Source: Hemibagrus wyckioides (taxonomy: Eukaryota; Chordata; Actinopteri; Siluriformes; Bagridae). Taken from it: a DNA stretch of 64,000 bases. Under the pieces are notes generated by a model, which was given only the letters and a program-made list of their open reading frames with translations, had not been told where the DNA came from and searched no databases. The translations under genes and the position numbers were made by a program. The stretch is from assembly GCF_019097595.1 (NCBI RefSeq), contig NC_080734.1, positions 15,425,892 through 15,489,891 of the forward strand, read 5' to 3'. Below, one piece after another: positions 1-13,100 of the stretch (its first letter is position 1; each line of letters begins with the position of its first letter).

Positions 1-929
1 TGACCTAGTCACCAATGATTCTGCGACTCAAAGTCATGCAGTGTGAAAGGAACTCTGACTGAAACATACCACGCCGAAGACCTACGGCCAATGAGAGAGC
101 GAGAAACAGTTCAGGGAGGAGTAATAGACCACAATATCAGCAAGCACAGCTTTGGTTGGAGCACAGTATTATAGTTTAATAGAGTTTATATAGGTTTTTA
201 TCAGACAAAAATGTCTCAAATATAGTTATATCAGAATAAATAAGCTTTACAATTACATCAAACAGAAATAAAGCAGAAACATTTGCTTGACCAGCCGCAT
301 CAGCAGCAGCACATTGCAAATTATTCATTTGTTCAATTATACATAACACACAACCCTTGTTTCACACACTGAGCATTTGGCTCGTGAACTTTTTGTGGGG
401 TAACATTTCCAGTCTTGCGCGAGAACTCTGACATCACGTGTGATCTTATGCATAAGTGTGCAATATCGCAAGAATTTTTAGGTTGCTGTGCATCAGTGTG
501 TGTGTCTATATGTGTAGGATATTTGATTTCAAGCACATTTTCTATGACATTCTGGAGCATCCTATTTAAGCTTTATATCTACTCTATGTACTTTTTAAGA
601 ATTTTATTGTTCTGAAATGTTCCCAAGCCAACTCTCCATATGCATCTGACCCTCAGTGTTACTCATCTTTAAGATCAGAATTAACCTAGAGTACAACTCT
701 GAGTAAAGTTTGAACTGAAATATTGCTTTTTGGAAAATTTGTCATTGCAACATAAACCAGCATGTGATTTATGAGGAAGTTTCTCAACACCACTTTTGCT
801 GATATGAAAAATCCAAAAATATCATATCACGTAACAGTGTCAATCCTCCAATCGCTTAGTCCAAGCTGCAGCTTTATCCAAGGGTGAAGGGTTTGATATT
901 TTTCATTTTTCTTATGTAGTAGGACCAGC
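1..929. other. Upstream flank of the C1q-like gene, no gene seen
   Basis: AT-rich sequence without a recognisable exon or repeat family. Two short opposed open frames at 333-615 have no domain, signal peptide or splice context and look like chance. The 5' untranslated region and promoter of the C1q-like gene should lie in the last few hundred bases, but I could not identify a convincing TATA box or transcription start. Confidence 0.5.
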
Positions 930-2362
930 ATGGCAGGGTTCAGGTCGTCAGCACTGCTAACAGTACTCATACTGACTTTTAGGACCTTGGAAGGGACGAG
1001 CCAGACTGGATCCTGCAGGCTTGTGTGTGACCCTTTCCAAGGCCAGAGCGGAACACAAGAGCTGGGGGCTAATGGTCTGGTCATCCCTCTGTCTTCTTCT
1101 GGACAGGGACCTGCAGGTCCTGCAGGGCCACCAGGAAAAGCAGGACCTCCTGGTCTGCCTGGACCGAAAGGAGATGGATGTTTCAGAAACGGACCAGTAG
1201 CCTTTTACGCAGCACTGAAGGAAGACTTCGGGAATGAAGAGATTCTGAAGTTCAGTTTGGTGAAGACAAACCTGGGTCGCGGTTATAATGCCTTGACTGG
1301 CACGTTCACCTGCAAGTCAGCTGGTTTGTATTACTTCAGCTACCACATAGTGAAGAACGGACTTAGCCTGAGAGCCGACCTGGTACTCAATGATCAGGTA
1401 GCTAACCTTCTTATTATGTATATCATGCTATGATTTTATTTATTTTTTTTAAATTCCTCATATAGCTCTATGAATATCTTCATAGACTTATTCAAATAAT
1501 ATTATTTTTTTTAATAATATAATTTTTAGAGTAATATATTAATATGACTAAGCATATCCAATAACCCATTCAAGTAGGAATAATAAATGGAACTTATTTT
1601 GTTTTACATAAAAATACACATTTCTTGTGAACACAAGATACATGTCTTTTAATCTACAATGACTAACAAACCGCACCTCCCAAATCACATGTTTATGCAC
1701 TAATCTACACCATTTGTAGTAGAAATTTTGTGAGCAGTTTGTTCACTTCAAGTACTTATATAGAAGAAGAAGGGCGGAGCTACCAGGCTCTGATGCTGAA
1801 TGAGAAAACATTTTTTTAAGATGGCTGACATCAATCTGTTGAACAAGACATCTTATAAATCTCTCATGAATTAGCACATGTAGTGTGATTTATTTTTCAA
1901 CATTTTTTTTCAACAATTTTCAACCCAAAAATTCACTGGATTCTGCTCAAGCTAGTTAGTGTTTGCTATCATATACCCTCATTACTGATGAGCCTTGGTT
2001 ATTAACAAAAATTTAAAACAAATAGTAGCATTTTACAATTCATACACTTGATAGTAGAGTACATAGTGCTTAGTGTAAGTGTGTAGTGCATAGTATGTCA
2101 TTTGGGACGCAGCTAAAGAGAAATTAATGGAAATGTAATGTATCGTCAATGACTAACTTTGTGTGTGTGTGTGTGTGTGTAGATTGTGGCGAGTGCCGTG
2201 GCAGTAGACGCCCTCCACACCGACACGGCTAGTAACAGTGCAGTGTTGGAGCTGAAAGCTGGCGATCGGGTGTTTGTTCGCCTGAACAATAGCGACAGAA
2301 CGTTTAAGGACACGCAGAACCTCTTCAGCACCTTTTCAGGCCACTTGCTCTACGTGCTGTGA
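930..2362 (+). CDS. Secreted C1q-domain protein with short collagen-like stretch, 215 aa, two exons
   Basis: Exons 930-1397 and 2183-2362 join in phase 0 to give 215 aa ending in TGA. Residues 1-25 are a signal peptide (basic start, then LLTVLILTF). Two cysteines follow (C29, C33), which could link subunits. Residues 60-82 are seven to eight Gly-X-Y triplets (GPAGPAGPPGKAGPP and on). A globular C1q domain runs from about 86 to the end, with the family's aromatic motifs (GPVAFYAAL, GLYYFSYHIV, FSTFSGHLLYVL). C1q domains trimerise and bind diverse ligands outside the cell. The collagen stretch is far shorter than in true C1q A/B/C chains, so this is better called a C1q-like or C1q/TNF-related protein; I cannot fix the subfamily. 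The donor is CAG|GTAGCT. The acceptor is a (TG)n run ending in AG, an odd 3' splice site. Confidence 0.88.
2160..2180 (+). repeat. (TG)n microsatellite directly abutting a 3' splice site
   Basis: About ten TG units end at the AG (2181-2182) that precedes exon 2 of the C1q-like gene. The repeat sits where a polypyrimidine tract is normally found. Confidence 0.9.
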
Positions 2363-2482
2363 GACACAGCTTCACCTGTACCAGCTTGATCTCTGAATCT
2401 GAAGCACATTCCACTCCTTTACCCAATTACCTCTGCTTTTGTACCGAGAAGCTTTCTATTCATGCCAGATTTTTTTCTAGTA

Positions 2483-2488
2483 AATAAA
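2483..2488 (+). other. Polyadenylation signal AATAAA of the C1q-like gene
   Basis: A canonical AATAAA lies 121 bases after the stop codon, with a T-rich and TGTT-containing stretch just downstream (2500-2525) as expected for a cleavage site. It implies a short 3' untranslated region. Confidence 0.7.
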
Positions 2489-3743
2489 AGAAATGCTCTG
2501 TTATCGTGTTCCAAGTCTTTTTGTTGCCATGGTAGAATCAGTTTTGAGATTAAGCTACAAGGCTTCGACCTTGGCGAGACTTTTCACAGGACAGGAACAG
2601 AAAATTCACATACCTACACATATGCAATGGCTTCTAAAAGTTTCAAGGCCAAGCTATTGATCAATCCTAAAGCACACGAATCTTGCATGAAATGCATGAA
2701 GCACACGCTGAAAAATTCATTCATACGACGATAAAAGACGAGCCATGACTTCATCGCCGCTATGTGCTCAGAGAGGAAGCAATACACACCACAGCTTCTG
2801 CTGAATTCTGCTCCACAGAGCTCTACATATAGATTGCCTCTTAATAGTGTCATCAGTCTTTATAGATAACAGCAGTTAAGTATGTGTGTGCTCTTCTCTG
2901 CCGTAATGAGCTCCTCTGAGATTCATGGCTTCACACTAAAATAGGGCTTGAACCTGTGTTAATGGAAAAAGCTTATTCCTGATATTCTCCCACCCCGTGA
3001 CCCATGGCTGTTATCTAGCATACCATACTCAGTCATTTCACTCTGAGCTCTCGACTAATTCTGGACATAATGTATTAAAAATCTCTCTCAGAGCATGAAC
3101 TTGCCAACAGTGGCCAGGACTTTGTTTACTGAAAGGGAGTTTTTCATTTAGAATTATTTTGTTCATCTACAAAATGCATATACTGTAACTGTCACAGCTA
3201 TTTGCCTTTTTTTAGCGCACAGCAGGCTCGGCTAAACACCTGAAGAATATTAGCATAGCAATAATTTCTGAATGCAACACTGGATCTTTTAAAAAGCTAA
3301 ACAAATACCAATGTCACGTTTCCGTTTCTTGTTATTTTGATGATGAGACATGAAAAAAGTCATTTGGAATAAAAAAAGAAAACAATAAAATATGAAAGCG
3401 GAAAATATGTATAATAAATATGAAAAATGGTATTAAGATTATGGTAATATGGTAATACATTATTGGTATGGTATTATGGTAATACATTATACTTATTCAA
3501 ATCAACATATTTATGGTGTCGGTGAACTACAAATATAAATACAAATGCGGCGGCCCCTGAACAGCTGGAAAAACAATAACATGGTGTATAAAAACTGAGA
3601 AGGGAATATGGCTTACAGGTTGTTGCTTTTAGACTGTATATAATACACAAACTTTCATCAGCGCAGTTTAATTTTCAATTATTAATGCGCTCATTTTAAT
3701 ACGTTATTGTTTCTCTTGTAACTCATTCTAACAAAGATGTGTA
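2489..3743. other. Intergenic, no gene seen
   Basis: AT-rich sequence with short chance open frames on both strands. Around 3410-3490 there is a run of ATGGTAATA-like repeats (tatggtaatacattat appears twice). Nothing else was recognised. Confidence 0.5.
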
Positions 3744-4199
3744 CACCAATCAGGCATAACATTATGACCATCTTTCCTATATTGTGTTGGTCCCCCTTTT
3801 GCTGCCAAAACAGCCCTGACCTGTCAAGGCATGGACTTCATGGATTTAGATGCCTGAAGGTGATCCTGAAGGTTGGCTGCAGACCCTTTAAGTGGGCCCC
3901 ACCTTGTAACTTACATACATACATACTGACCACTGCAGACCGGGAACACCCCACAAGAGCTGCAGTTTTGGAGATGCTCTGATCCAGTGGTCTAGCCATC
4001 ACAATTTGGGCCATCATCAAACTTGCTCAAATCCTTACACTTGTCCATTTTTCCTGCTTCTAACACATCAACTTTGAGGATTAAATGTTGACTTGCTGCC
4101 TAATATATCCCACCCACTAACAGGTGCCATGATGAGGCGATCATCAGTGTTATTGACTTCACCTCTCAGTGCTCATAATGTTATATGGCAGGTCGTCAG
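3744..4199 (-). mobile_element. Internally deleted Tc1-like element (same family as the one at the window end)
   Basis: The left end reads caggcataacattatgacc and the right end, inverted, has cataacattatgagc-like sequence, giving degraded terminal inverted repeats. The phrase cccccttttgctgccaaaac is shared with 63860-63880. Read on the minus strand, 3838-4020 encodes a piece resembling the helix-turn-helix part of a Tc1 transposase ([20 protein letters not shown]). The catalytic half is missing, so the copy is non-autonomous. Boundaries are approximate. Confidence 0.7.
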
Positions 4200-4438
4200 C
4201 CTGTTTCATTCAGGCGTTTCAATAAATTGCATGCATCCGTGTACTGGAAATGACTAAAACACGTTTTAAAATGAAATGTTTTTGCTTTTTGTTTACCTAT
4301 TTAATTAGTGGTGTGCAACTTTATAGGCATGGAATAGCCTGAGAAAAACATTCATTCAGACCAATTACAGTGATACTCGGTTACCTTTTTAGATAAATGT
4401 TTCTGGTTGTGTTACAACAACCGCTGAGAAGCTATGCA

Positions 4439-4991
4439 CACTACCAGTCAAAAGTTTGGACACACCTTCTAATTCCATGGTCTTTCCTGATGTTTATTTC
4501 TTTCTACATTGTAAAACAATGCTGAAGGCGGCCGAAATACACAATAATGTCCTTTGAACGGTTGATATTGAGATATGTCTGCTACTGATGCTCTGTAAAG
4601 CCTTCATCACGGCTCTAATCTGAGGTGCTGTTAATTGGTGATTTCTGAGGCTGGTCACTCTAAATGAACTTCTCCTCTGCAGCAGAGGTAAGTTGTGGTC
4701 TTGTTTTCCTGGGATGGTCTTCATGTGAGCCAGTTTCATCATGGTGCTTGATGGGTTTTGCAAATGCACTTGACAATACTGTTCTTGCAAGAACTATTCC
4801 AGAACACCTGACCTTCGTGTCTTAAAATAACAACTGACTGTTTTTTGTTGTCATTACATATGGATTACTTAAGTCCATGTGTGTTATTGCATAGTTTTGA
4901 AATCTCCAGCATTGTTCTAGAATGTAGAAAATAAATCCCTAAACAAAAAACACTGAATTAAAAGGTGTGTCCAAACTTTTGACTGGTAGTG
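4439..4991. mobile_element. Non-autonomous Tc1/mariner-type element (MITE-like), 553 bp
   Basis: The two ends form inverted repeats of at least 28 bp beginning CACTACCAGTCAAAAGTTTG. The left copy starts at 4439 and the right copy is its reverse complement ending at 4991. A TA follows the right end, as expected for a Tc1 target site; the left flank is CA. The 98-residue open frame inside (4494-4790, minus) has no recognisable catalytic motif, so the element probably depends on a transposase supplied elsewhere. Confidence 0.85.
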
Positions 4992-6776
4992 TAGCTAGCT
5001 AAGGTTATCTTCATTCTATTGCACCGTCAATGCACAAGGACAACTACGGCCCAGCCAAGGTGAAAATATATCATATTCATGCCTAATGGGAAAACAAATT
5101 TGATTTAAAGCGGTGCCTGCTCGTTATGTCACCAGGCTTTAGTGCTGTCGAAAAGGTGGTAATTAGGAACACTGTGACACCACTTACCACTGGAAACTGA
5201 AGGAGTCATTCCCACAAACGAGGGAAAAGTTCAAAATGTTTTTAAAAGCCACAGCAAGCACTTTTTCACAAAATCCACACAGAGTTGCTAACGAGGCTTT
5301 ATTCAGCGTTAGCTATTTCCTGACCAGGCTTAAGAAGCCCCCTCACTGACGGTGAGTTTTTAATAGAAGTGATGACTATCACCGACGACACATTATTCAC
5401 AGACATTAAGACATTAAAACGGCAATTAACGGTAATGAGAAGAGCGGAGTTATCCGAGGACTTTTCGGATCAGATTTCCAAGGATTTATAAATGCTTTTT
5501 TTCTTTTCACACATGGAAATCATCGAAGTTCAAGTAGCACACACATCTGACACCTGAGCGATTGCGTGAGGCTGAAGGTCTCAAGCTGTGCTTCAAATTA
5601 TAAGGCATTGACAGAGGAAGCTCAAGCACAACCATCACATTAACTATAAACTGTGTCACTGTAATTATTGAATCCTGTACTTCTACATGAACTATTTTAC
5701 TGTTGGTAAAGTAAAACGGCGTTACTCTTGATGGCGTTTCTTTTGCCAACAGTAGATCTTGGGTCAAATTGCGACTTTTACAAGTGATCTTGTGCTCAAA
5801 CAGGTTAAAGACCACTGATCTGCACAACCTACAACTTTAGAAATGAGAAGAAAAACAAAGAAAATCATTCATGTTCTTTGTAGACTTTACTTTTTTCTAT
5901 TTCTTGGTTAGATGACAATCTGCATTTATTCACTTCACCAGAGAGAAAGAAAGAGGCGGATGTAGACGCATCAGTTTATATAGTTGCTATAACACGAGTG
6001 ATAACAGGAACTAACCAGTTCCACGACATTAAATGCAACCAAAAACTGATAAAAAGCACAGCAAGTCATTTATTAATAAATTAGAAAATGTAATTGTTGT
6101 ATTACAAATTGCTGTGGCATAAGAAGAAGAAGAAGATGCTTCAAGGCTGCATCCCACCACCTCCTGGTACTAATATTTCCTACAGCATGCCCTGTTACTT
6201 TTCTTTTAATACCTTCAGAACATTCTTAGAATGAGAACTATTCTTTTGATCTATTCTTTTTTCTTTATCTCACCCAAACATATTTTATTTTATGATTGTA
6301 GTAAAGTTTTAGTAGAAAAAAAATAATAAAAGTTACAGCCATTTCACACAAAAGCATAGTAACAAAGCATTTGACAACAGCAGTTTATAAAGAACAGTGG
6401 AATGAGTTTGGTTTGATGAAAGCTCAGATACTTCATTCTTGAGGCAAAAAAAACAACTCCCCGTATTTTGATAAAATATGAAATCATATGGTATGAAAAA
6501 CCCATAGATGTTTTGGTAATACTCAGAATCACCACAAAATGTGAGGGTTCTATTAGATGCGAGGAAAAATACCGGCACATCCCCTACAGAGACGATCTGT
6601 AAAAACAAAACGGAAAGACTTGTCTCTGAAAGCTTTACACCCATTACATTCATCCAAAGAGGATAATTAAAAGCATGTACGCTGTAGTAGAAACTAAATA
6701 AAGCTTGACATTGCTTGTAGGCCATCAAAAATGTGCTGGTGCACGTTAGGGCCTGGGAGTCCCCACAGAAAATTGT
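4992..6776. other. Intergenic, no gene seen
   Basis: No exon-like segment with plausible splice sites was found. The longer open frames at 5507-5827 and 6333-6803 (minus) contain no known motif and lie beyond the presumed poly(A) site of the desmocollin gene. Confidence 0.5.
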
Positions 6777-6782
6777 TTTATT
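6777..6782 (-). other. Candidate polyadenylation signal of the desmocollin gene
   Basis: AATAAA on the minus strand, 382 bases beyond the desmocollin stop codon (7164-7166). It would give a 3' untranslated region of roughly 400 bases. No nearer canonical signal was seen. Confidence 0.5.
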
Positions 6783-7163
6783 ACACAACAGAGAAATAAT
6801 CATTTATAAAAATGCATTGGCTTTGCAGTGCTTTGACAGTGAGATCCAGCTTACAGTAGAAGACACAGAAAAACGGCAGAGCAATCAAATATAAAAACAC
6901 ACATGCACACATACTCACATACTCCGCACACATAATCTGAAAGGAGCAGTCCATTTTCTGGCGTAGACTCCAGGTAGTAATACGTAAGGTGTAAGTGTTT
7001 GGTGACAAATTTCATTAGCTAGTGTTCACACAATCCAGGATACAGTATCTGCATTTTTCCTTACTGTCCTCTTTGTCTTGGGGAAGACAGATCAGTTCTA
7101 ATATCCTACTCCAAATGATATCAGGTCATTTCTCCTAGTTTCTTATCTTTAGCTCCACCCACT

Positions 7164-10100
7164 TCACTTCCCTCCCCTGTGAGATTTGACTGTGCATACA
7201 TCAGCAAGCGTTTTGAACTTGGGTCCAAGCGAATTGAGGAAATCCAGTGACTCCTCTTCACCGAGGATACTACAGCACCCAACAGACCCTGCAGGAGAGC
7301 CCACTCCCTCAAACCCATAAGGCCTCAGGATATCGTCTGCAAATCGCGCATCTGCCTCCTCTCGAAAGTGTACCAGTTTCTGCCACAGAGAAATGGAGTA
7401 GGCGGAATGAAGTGAAATGAAATCAGACAAAAGCGTCACTTATACAGTATAGGACAAAGCTGTTCTTTAAGCACCAGAAAACTTTTAAAAGATAGCAGAG
7501 TGTTCAGTGAAAAGATAAAATAATGCAAAACCTGCAAGGTGGTACCCAGTGCATCAGGGCATAATGTCTGCTATGTGCTTAACTAATTAATTAATTTACC
7601 TAAAGCAAGCCTAGAGCACCATTAGATCCCAGCAATAAACAGTTTAAGAGCTAAAGAAGATATATAAGTGATAGTGGTTATCTATGTGTATTAAAGCGTT
7701 TGTAAGATGACACAAAGTGACCAGGTCCACTTACATTACTGAGCATCTTCCCATTTTCCTGCCACACATCCATTGTTGACATGCCATGTGTTGAGTGTTT
7801 CTTTAAGGAATTGCCGTACATGTTTGTGCTGAACTGTCCAGAGGATATTGTGTTGTGTGTCATGAAGCCCTGCATGTTGTTATGGTATATGCCTTCTCCA
7901 AAAGTGTGCTTCTGTCCAAAGCCATGATCTATGTAGCCTCCTCCTTTAGAGCCGTCGATAAAATCAGCCCCATTTGAAGGCATCAGAATCAGTGCGTCTT
8001 TCTGTTCATGGCATGCAATTTTAGATTATTAGAATAGAATTATACGTTACATTATTCAGAAACAATCTTTAAACCATTACATCCACTATATGGCTAAAAG
8101 TTTGTAGACACCTAGCCATCACACTTATATAGTGCTTGTTGAAAATTCCCAATGTAGATTTATTCCCCCTTTCCCCCCTGCACTCTTCAGGGAAGGCTTT
8201 CCACTACATGTTGGAGTGTTTCTGTGGGGATTTGTGATCATTTAGCTACAAGAACATTAGTGAGATCAGACACTGATGTTAGTTGAGGAGGTCTAGGGTG
8301 CAGTCAGTCTTCTACTTCATCCCAAAGGTGTTCAGCGGGGTTGAGGTCAAGGCACTTGAGTACTTTAACACCAATTTTGGCAAACCATGTCTTGTGGAGC
8401 CTTGCTTTGTGCACAGGGGCATTATCGTGCCAAAACATGTTTGCACTCTTCCAGTGAAGGGAAACTGTAGTACAAAGTAACCCTGTACAATGTTCTATGC
8501 TTCCAGTGTTGAGTAAGGAAGACATGAGGATGTGATTGTCAGGTGTCCACTTATTTTTGGCCATACAGTGCCATACAGTACTGTTAAGGGTTTTCTTGTA
8601 AAACTCTTGTATCGGGCTGTATTTAGGCTTATCAACACATTTATAACATGTCTATCTCCCGCCAGTAGGACAGAGGTTTAAAATGTGTTCTCACCACTTC
8701 CTCCCCAGGAGCTTCCAAGTTGGATTTGAGCAACATCCCACCAGGTACATCATCATCAGCCATAGGCAGCTTCTCTCCCTTGGTGCTACACACAAACAAG
8801 CACAGCAGACCTGTCCCACAGAGAAAGGCCATTTATAATTACCACATTAATAATTAATAATATCATGCCAGTCCATGCACATTATTTTTAGAGCTTTCAT
8901 ATATTTTGTTCATAATCCGTGGAATCAACGTGAACGTGAGCAAACAAAACATCTATGAAAAAATAAACTTAAATAAGACACTCCAGTCTGCACTTTAACA
9001 TGCAAAATGCCTTGCTCGAGACAATGGTATATCAAGTGACAGGCAAGAAAGGTATTTATGTATATCCAGCTTTTTCCTGTAGGCACTGCTGTGAAAACAA
9101 TGATAAATAATTTCCAGCGGAAGTAGCAGTGCAGCGTTGACTGGCTTTGACATTGTGATTCACGTCCGTTAAAAACTAACACATAGGCCTAATGTTAAGG
9201 TGGTTTGTTCAGCAACTACAATTTTGCGAGGATTTGTACAGTTTTCCAAGATAAAGATATAAGTCGCCAAGATATAATGAAACAAAACTGAAGAAATAAA
9301 ATAACTATGCAAAACTGAAGAAAAAACTTTTTATTAATTTATTTCCTTAGAGCTGTAGTTATAAAAGCTACTATTACTAGCCTAATGCTACTACCACTAC
9401 TACTACTTCTACTACCACTACTACTACTAATAATAATAATATCATCATTATTTAGTGACCTTCCCAGTACGGAAGCTATGTGTTTACAAGAACTTTATGG
9501 ATTGACATGTTCAGGCTTTCACTTTTAAGTACACAAAATCACTTCTCACATCCTTAAGGACCACACAAGCAATTTTATTACTGTGAAGGCACTCCGAGAT
9601 CTTCAAAATCCTAATTGCCTTACTGTAACAAGCGACTGAATTAACAAAATAGCTAAACATCCACAGCCACTTTTTTTTAATCTCCCTCTCATTCCTCTAT
9701 TAAGGAAGGGGCAGGTATGCTGATATCTTTTATAAGCTGTCAGAGTGTGGCTCCACATCTTGCTATGAATCTTAACGGATGTTACTCTCATAATTCGTGC
9801 AAAGCATCATGGTGTATAGGAAAAAGATGGATGAAGATGTAGGATTGTAAAGCAGGAAAACACGTCTAGATAATACATATCTAATGATGCCTATACAAAA
9901 AAGAGGGCTTTAATTTGAATAATGTCAGTAAAACAGTGTGCTGGAATGTGCTGGATTGTTTGTAACCCATAATATGGGTAGCAATACAAACTTACAAAGC
10001 AGTAGCAGTAGCAGCAGGCCCAGCAGCATGGCGAGGACACCCCACACTCCTAATGTGGTGGACAACTTTTGAGCTACACACTCTCCCCCTCTCATACACT

Positions 10101-13100
10101 CACATACTCGCACGGACAGAGTTTGCTCTTTTCCAAAACCCTGAAGGTCCTTCACTAGTATTGGGACTTTGTAGATATCGTTGGGCAGATCCTCAGTTGA
10201 CTCCAGCAGTACTGAGGTAGCTAAAGAACAAAGAGGTGCAGCCTTATAAAAGTGCACAATAAACCATTTTTGGGCTGACTTTCATTGTGTTTTAAGTGGC
10301 TTCCCCCAAAAATCTTTCACTACACAAATAGAGTTCTATTTACAACTATTACAATTTTAGGATATCTAAAATGAAGACAATAAGCCCCTAAAGAGGTCTC
10401 CTTGTCCTCTTGACATACCTTTTTGATCCCTTAGCCTCCATTTCCCATCATTCGGTTTCACCAGTTCAAATGTAAATGGATCGGAGTATGGCTTCTCGTC
10501 ACGGTCTATAGCATTAATGAGTACAGGGTCTTGTTTAGTACCTTTGTCGCACACGACCAGGTCTGTTTTATTTATCTCTGGGGTATTATCATTCACATCC
10601 TCAATGAGGATCATCACCGTACCGGTACCAGACTTCTGACCTAGGAGTGGAGCAGGAAAGGAGTATTTAGTGTGTTGTGTCATAGCATAGGTTTGATTAC
10701 CATCATAAACTATTATGACCAAACTTTTGGCTGTTCATGTATGGCTTATAAAGGCATTTTGATGGGGGACTAGGAGCAAAATGCTAAAACCTATATACTG
10801 TAGTTTCATACACATAAATATGGACATACTAATGGTCATCTAATCCTGTGGAAATACAGTCTCATATAGGTTATTTTCCTGTCATTGTTGTTGTTTTAAT
10901 TAATACTGCTATTCTAAGGGGAAATAAACATGAATAAAAAGTTATCCTTATGTGTGTGTCTTGTCCTCAAAGTGATCTAAACCAGTAGAACATCTGAATT
11001 TCTAATCTATTACCCAACAGCAGTGTAGGTCATATAAAAAACCCTTTCAGAACCAATCACGCCTAATATTGTTCATTTGAGCAGTTAAGACCTACAGTCA
11101 CTGAGCACTTTATTAGAAACTACACATTCAGTCAATCATCTAATCAGCCAATCATGTGGAGGTGCATAAAATCGTGTCGATACAGGCCAGCAGTTTCGGG
11201 GTAATGTTCATATAAACCATCAGAGTGTGGAAAATGTGACTTGAGATTTCTGGCACCAGACAGGCTGGTTTGAGTATTAATAACTGCTAATCTGGGATTT
11301 CACACACAACAATCTCTAGAGTTTACTCAGAATAGCGCAATAAATAATAAGCATGCAGTGAGCAGCGGTTCTGCAATGGCTTGTTGATGTGAGCCGAGAG
11401 AAAGGCTACAGTAACCACTCTGTACAGTCATGGTGAGAAGAAAAGGGTCTCAAGTTGAACCTTGCTCATGTTCATGGGCTACAACAGCAGAGGACCTTGT
11501 CAGGTTCCAAAAATTTGCAGGGATTGCATGATGCAATCATGACCTCTGGTCCATAATCCCAAAGGCAAAGGCAGGTCCTAGCAGGATTATTATAGTGTTT
11601 CTAAGAAAGTGCTCAGTGAGAGTATTTCGTAAAAACCAGGGCTGCGCCAAACACTTTCAGACTCTATAATTGTGAATGCCCTGACTCCAGACACTACACA
11701 ATATCTACAATAGAATATAGTTGTGTTTGACCAAGCATCAATAATTCTGTAACAGATATACTCACTCTTATCCACTGCTTTGACAGTGATGTTATACATA
11801 TTATTAGTTACAAGTGGTGATTCTCTGTCGATGGTCATTGCTGTCTTCAGCTCACCAGTGTTGCTCATCACACTGATCCAGGAACCTGGGTCAGTCAATT
11901 TATAGTATCTGTCGGAGGAAGACAGTTTAGGATTATATTTTTTTTCCTTTTTATGTTCACTTCCTTGACTGCACAATGGTTCATAACGTCATTGGCATGG
12001 CAAAAAATAATTGCACAGTCCCTGAACCAACAAACCAACAATCATATATCAGGAAGGGTGCTTTCACACCTATTCATCCATTAATCAAGATCAGGGAGAA
12101 ATTGATTCTTTGGGTTTGTTTACTACTTGGTTTGTTTTGTTTTCACACTGCATATAATTTAATCAAGCGAACGGCAAACAAATGGCAAAGGTCTATGAGC
12201 TGTTTCAACCATCATATTTCATTCAAGGTACAATAAAAGTTAATGAATCTTTGCCAAATGTGCACAGAAATCTCAGGAATGGTGAGCAAAGAACAGGCAC
12301 TCGATAAATTACTGAATTAATTTAATACTTTAAACCAGAGTGAGACTCAGGTTGGATTGGGTATTTTGCCCAGCACATATCTGTGTTCTCATCTGCACAC
12401 ATGAACTGTATCAATGGGGGAAAATGTACAAGGATTTGATTCAAATGAACACTGCATACGTGAAAGCACCCTAAGAAACTGAGAAGTGCATCACACAATT
12501 GCCCTCACGTTATGTCCTTGCTGCTTTTGGTCTCCGGATCGGTGGCTGTGTAGGTTCCAATTACAGTCCCGTTTGGTATGTTCTCTTTAACTTTGAGCTG
12601 GAGTATAGGTGCAGAGAATTCTGGTCCTTCGTCCACATCTTCCACCTTGATCTCTACAGGCACTTTCTGCCAGTTCAAGCTTGATCCTACAAGAGGAGCC
12701 TCGTTACGTGCCATTACCTCCAGGTTCACTGTCTGCTGTTTCTCATAATCCAGAGGCTGATTACCAAAGAAAATTGGAGAACAGAAGAGATGAGAAAGTA
12801 AAATTTAGAATAGAACATACTATGGGATGTATAATGAAGCATGTATAATAAAACAATATCACAAAAGTTTATCTGTATTTTCTAATTTATTTGTGATTTC
12901 TACAAAATATATGCAGTTTTGCTTTTGTTTTAGATATATTTTGAGTTTATATGCCTTTGTTAATACTTAATAAAGACATATTAGTAATTATACGATAAGG
13001 AGATAAAATAAATAAATAAATCAGTTGTTTTATGTGCTCTGAGGGAACCCAGCATGTACTAGCTTGCTGGTATGAAAGCAGGGTGTGGCTGAGCCTAAGA

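Noticed and set aside
6333..6803. 156-codon minus-strand frame downstream of dsc2l
   Set aside because: It overlaps the probable poly(A) signal, is AT-rich and shows no motif or homologous pattern.
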